Below, one piece after another: positions 22,309-23,505 of a stretch of DNA of 23,505 bases (its first letter is position 1; every line of letters starts with the position of its first letter). Where the stretch lies: positions 1 to 23,505 of the forward strand of contig DATFYI010000123.1 of assembly GCA_035315125.1 (NCBI GenBank), written 5' to 3'. The notes beneath the pieces were generated by a model, which saw nothing but the letters and a program-made list of their open reading frames with translations, was not told where the DNA came from and did not search any database. The position numbers were made by a program, and so were the translations under genes. This DNA is from DATFYI01 sp035315125 (GTDB taxonomy: Bacteria > Chloroflexota > Anaerolineae > Anaerolineales > Anaerolineaceae).

Positions 22309-23505
22309 CTAGCCAACTTTCTTGCCCATATCCTTGCCATCGAAACCAACAAATGGAATAGGATTTCCACTGGAATCTTTGATGCCGTCATCGGTTGCAA
22401 TTAAAACTACACCGGCTTTCTTGGCTGCATCCGAAATGGCGGGTCCAATGGTCTGGTCGGGCACGGTGATGGAGATACCTTTGGCGCCGGCCGAGATGGC
22501 GTCGTTCACCAGGCTGACACCCAGGCTTGGATCAAGTTTGGCGTTGTATTTCTTGACGGTTGCGCCCAGGGCCGTGGCAGTATCGCTAAACGAGTTTTGC
22601 AAATCGATGAAATATTGTTGGTCGGCGCTTTTATTGATCACGACCAGAAGCGGGCCTGAGCCTGCAGCCGCTGGTGCGGTTGTAGCCGCAGGAGCTGTAG
22701 TGGCAGCCGGGGCTGCACCTAAGCCGGTAAATTGGCTGGCCTGGTAATAGCCCGAGTCAATCAAGGCTGACTGGACGTTGCTCTTGTCCACCACGATGAC
22801 TGGCGATTGGATGGCGGGCACATCGATCTTGCCATTGTTGTACGTGGCGGTGGTCTTAGGTGTCTGACCTTGCAATATGGACACCGCCGTGCTGATGGCA
22901 TCCTTCACCAGCGTGCGCACATCTTTGAAGACCGTCATCGATTGCTTGCCATCGATAATATATTGCACCGAGGCCACTTCTGCATCCTGCCCGGTGATCA
23001 CATAGCTCTTCACATCCTTGTCGGCTGCAAAGGCATCCGCAATCGAGCGGGCGGTGCCATCGTTCGGGGCCAGTATGAAGACATTGCCTTTATCGGCGGC
23101 CGTGGCGGCGGTCAGGTTCGACTCGGCCAGGTTCTTGGCGGTGTTGAAGTCCCAGTTGGTCGTGGTCTGACCAATGATCTGGCCTTCCTGATCATGCGTC
23201 AGGGTGGCGTTGCTCTGCAGGCTGACCGCCTGGGCTGAATTCTTGATCACAAATGTGCCGTCGGCTATCTTCGGCTGCAACACTTCCCAGGCGCCTTCGA
23301 AGAACAAGAAGGCATTGTTGTCGGTGGCGGCGCCAGAATACAGGTACAGCGGGTTGCCCGTTCCGGTGGCGTGATCTACCAGATACTGTCCCTGGGCCTT
23401 GCCGACTGAAATGCTGTCAAAGGTCACGTAGTAATCCACCGAGGAGCTGCCGGTGATCAAGCGGTCGTAGGAGATGACTTTGATGCCGGCCGCATGCGCT
23501 TCATC
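22309..23505 (-). CDS. Fused sugar-binding protein: XylF/ChvE-like domain, Ala/Pro/Thr linker, N-terminal AraF-like lobe (5' end outside window)
   Basis: The frame is open through the window edge (DEAHAAGIKVISYDR precedes the in-frame TTG at 23460), so the signal peptide and N-terminal lobe lie outside. The first about 262 residues match xylose/ChvE-type sugar-binding proteins (VISYDRLI, DYYVTFDSISVGKAQG, ITGQDAEVASVQYI, ending SGYYQASQFTGLG). A linker of APAATT repeats (22654-22716) follows, then a second periplasmic-binding domain (LLVVINKSADQQYFIDL, FVGFDGKDMGKKVG) of arabinose-binding type. Translation as written stops at TAG 22311-22309 inside that second domain. Such a linker normally follows the lipobox cysteine of a lipoprotein, so the fusion may have arisen by joining two neighbouring genes. 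It serves the RbsA/RbsC-type importer downstream. Confidence 0.8.
   Translation of the reverse strand, partial: DEAHAAGIKVISYDRLITGSSSVDYYVTFDSISVGKAQGQYLVDHATGTGNPLYLYSGAATDNNAFLFFEGAWEVLQPKIADGTFVIKNSAQAVSLQSNATLTHDQEGQIIGQTTTNWDFNTAKNLAESNLTAATAADKGNVFILAPNDGTARSIADAFAADKDVKSYVITGQDAEVASVQYIIDGKQSMTVFKDVRTLVKDAISTAVSILQGQTPKTTATYNNGKIDVPAIQSPVIVVDKSNVQSALIDSGYYQASQFTGLGAAPAATTAPAATTAPAAAGSGPLLVVINKSADQQYFIDLQNSFSDTATALGATVKKYNAKLDPSLGVSLVNDAISAGAKGISITVPDQTIGPAISDAAKKAGVVLIATDDGIKDSSGNPIPFVGFDGKDMGKKVG

Noticed and set aside
22309..22311. Pyrrolysine read-through of the TAG codon, tempting because corrinoid methyltransferase genes are nearby
   Set aside because: The TAG is in a sugar-binding protein, not in an MttB/MtbB/MtmB-type methyltransferase, no pyl genes are visible and other genes in the window end normally with TAG.

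Overview
The window is 23.5 kb of bacterial chromosome in which every supported gene lies on the minus strand, so transcription runs from high to low coordinates. It looks like an anaerobic bacterium of the Chloroflexota, probably an Anaerolineae-like lineage. That is inferred from protein style, from Ala/Pro/Thr-rich linkers in the binding proteins, from the corrinoid/UroD-type methyltransferases and from consensus sigma70-type promoters. No marker gene fixes the taxonomy. No tRNA, rRNA, CRISPR array, insertion sequence or phage gene was seen.

Block A (about 23505 to 14560, read right to left) is a sugar ABC transporter joined to methyl-transfer genes. It starts with a fused double sugar-binding protein, cut by an in-frame TAG, then a two-domain RbsA-type ATPase and an RbsC-type permease. 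These are followed by an aldose-1-epimerase-like protein, a UroD-family protein, a DxHxxG corrinoid protein and a second UroD-family protein. Two tandem terminator hairpins close the block. The set suggests uptake of a sugar or glycoside and cobalamin-dependent removal of a methyl group, possibly from a methylated sugar; that link is inference.

Block B (14533 to about 3600) opens with an autoregulated IclR-family gene. A separate promoter then serves a complete branched-chain-type ABC transporter (binding protein, LivH, LivM, LivG, LivF). Closely packed behind it are a guanidino-group hydrolase of the arginine deiminase superfamily, a LarA-family nickel racemase/epimerase homologue, an Ldh_2-family NAD(P)-dependent 2-hydroxyacid dehydrogenase and an ATP-dependent PEP carboxykinase.

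Block C (3540 to 1) opens with a second, paralogous IclR gene behind a perfect TTGACA-N17-TATAAT promoter carrying two operators. A PLP aminotransferase (8-bp overlap), aspartate carbamoyltransferase and the N-terminal part of a xanthine-dehydrogenase-type molybdenum subunit follow, the last cut by the window edge.

Several enzymes of blocks B and C can meet at oxaloacetate/aspartate: a hydroxyacid epimerase and dehydrogenase, PEPCK, an aminotransferase and ATCase. The two IclR promoters share a geometry of TTCC-N7-GGAA operators spaced 20 bp apart, so B and C may form one regulon. The strongest oddities are the fused and interrupted binding protein, the matched operator pairs, the LarA homologue lacking one of the two catalytic histidines, and the sugar transporter/corrinoid methyltransferase cluster.
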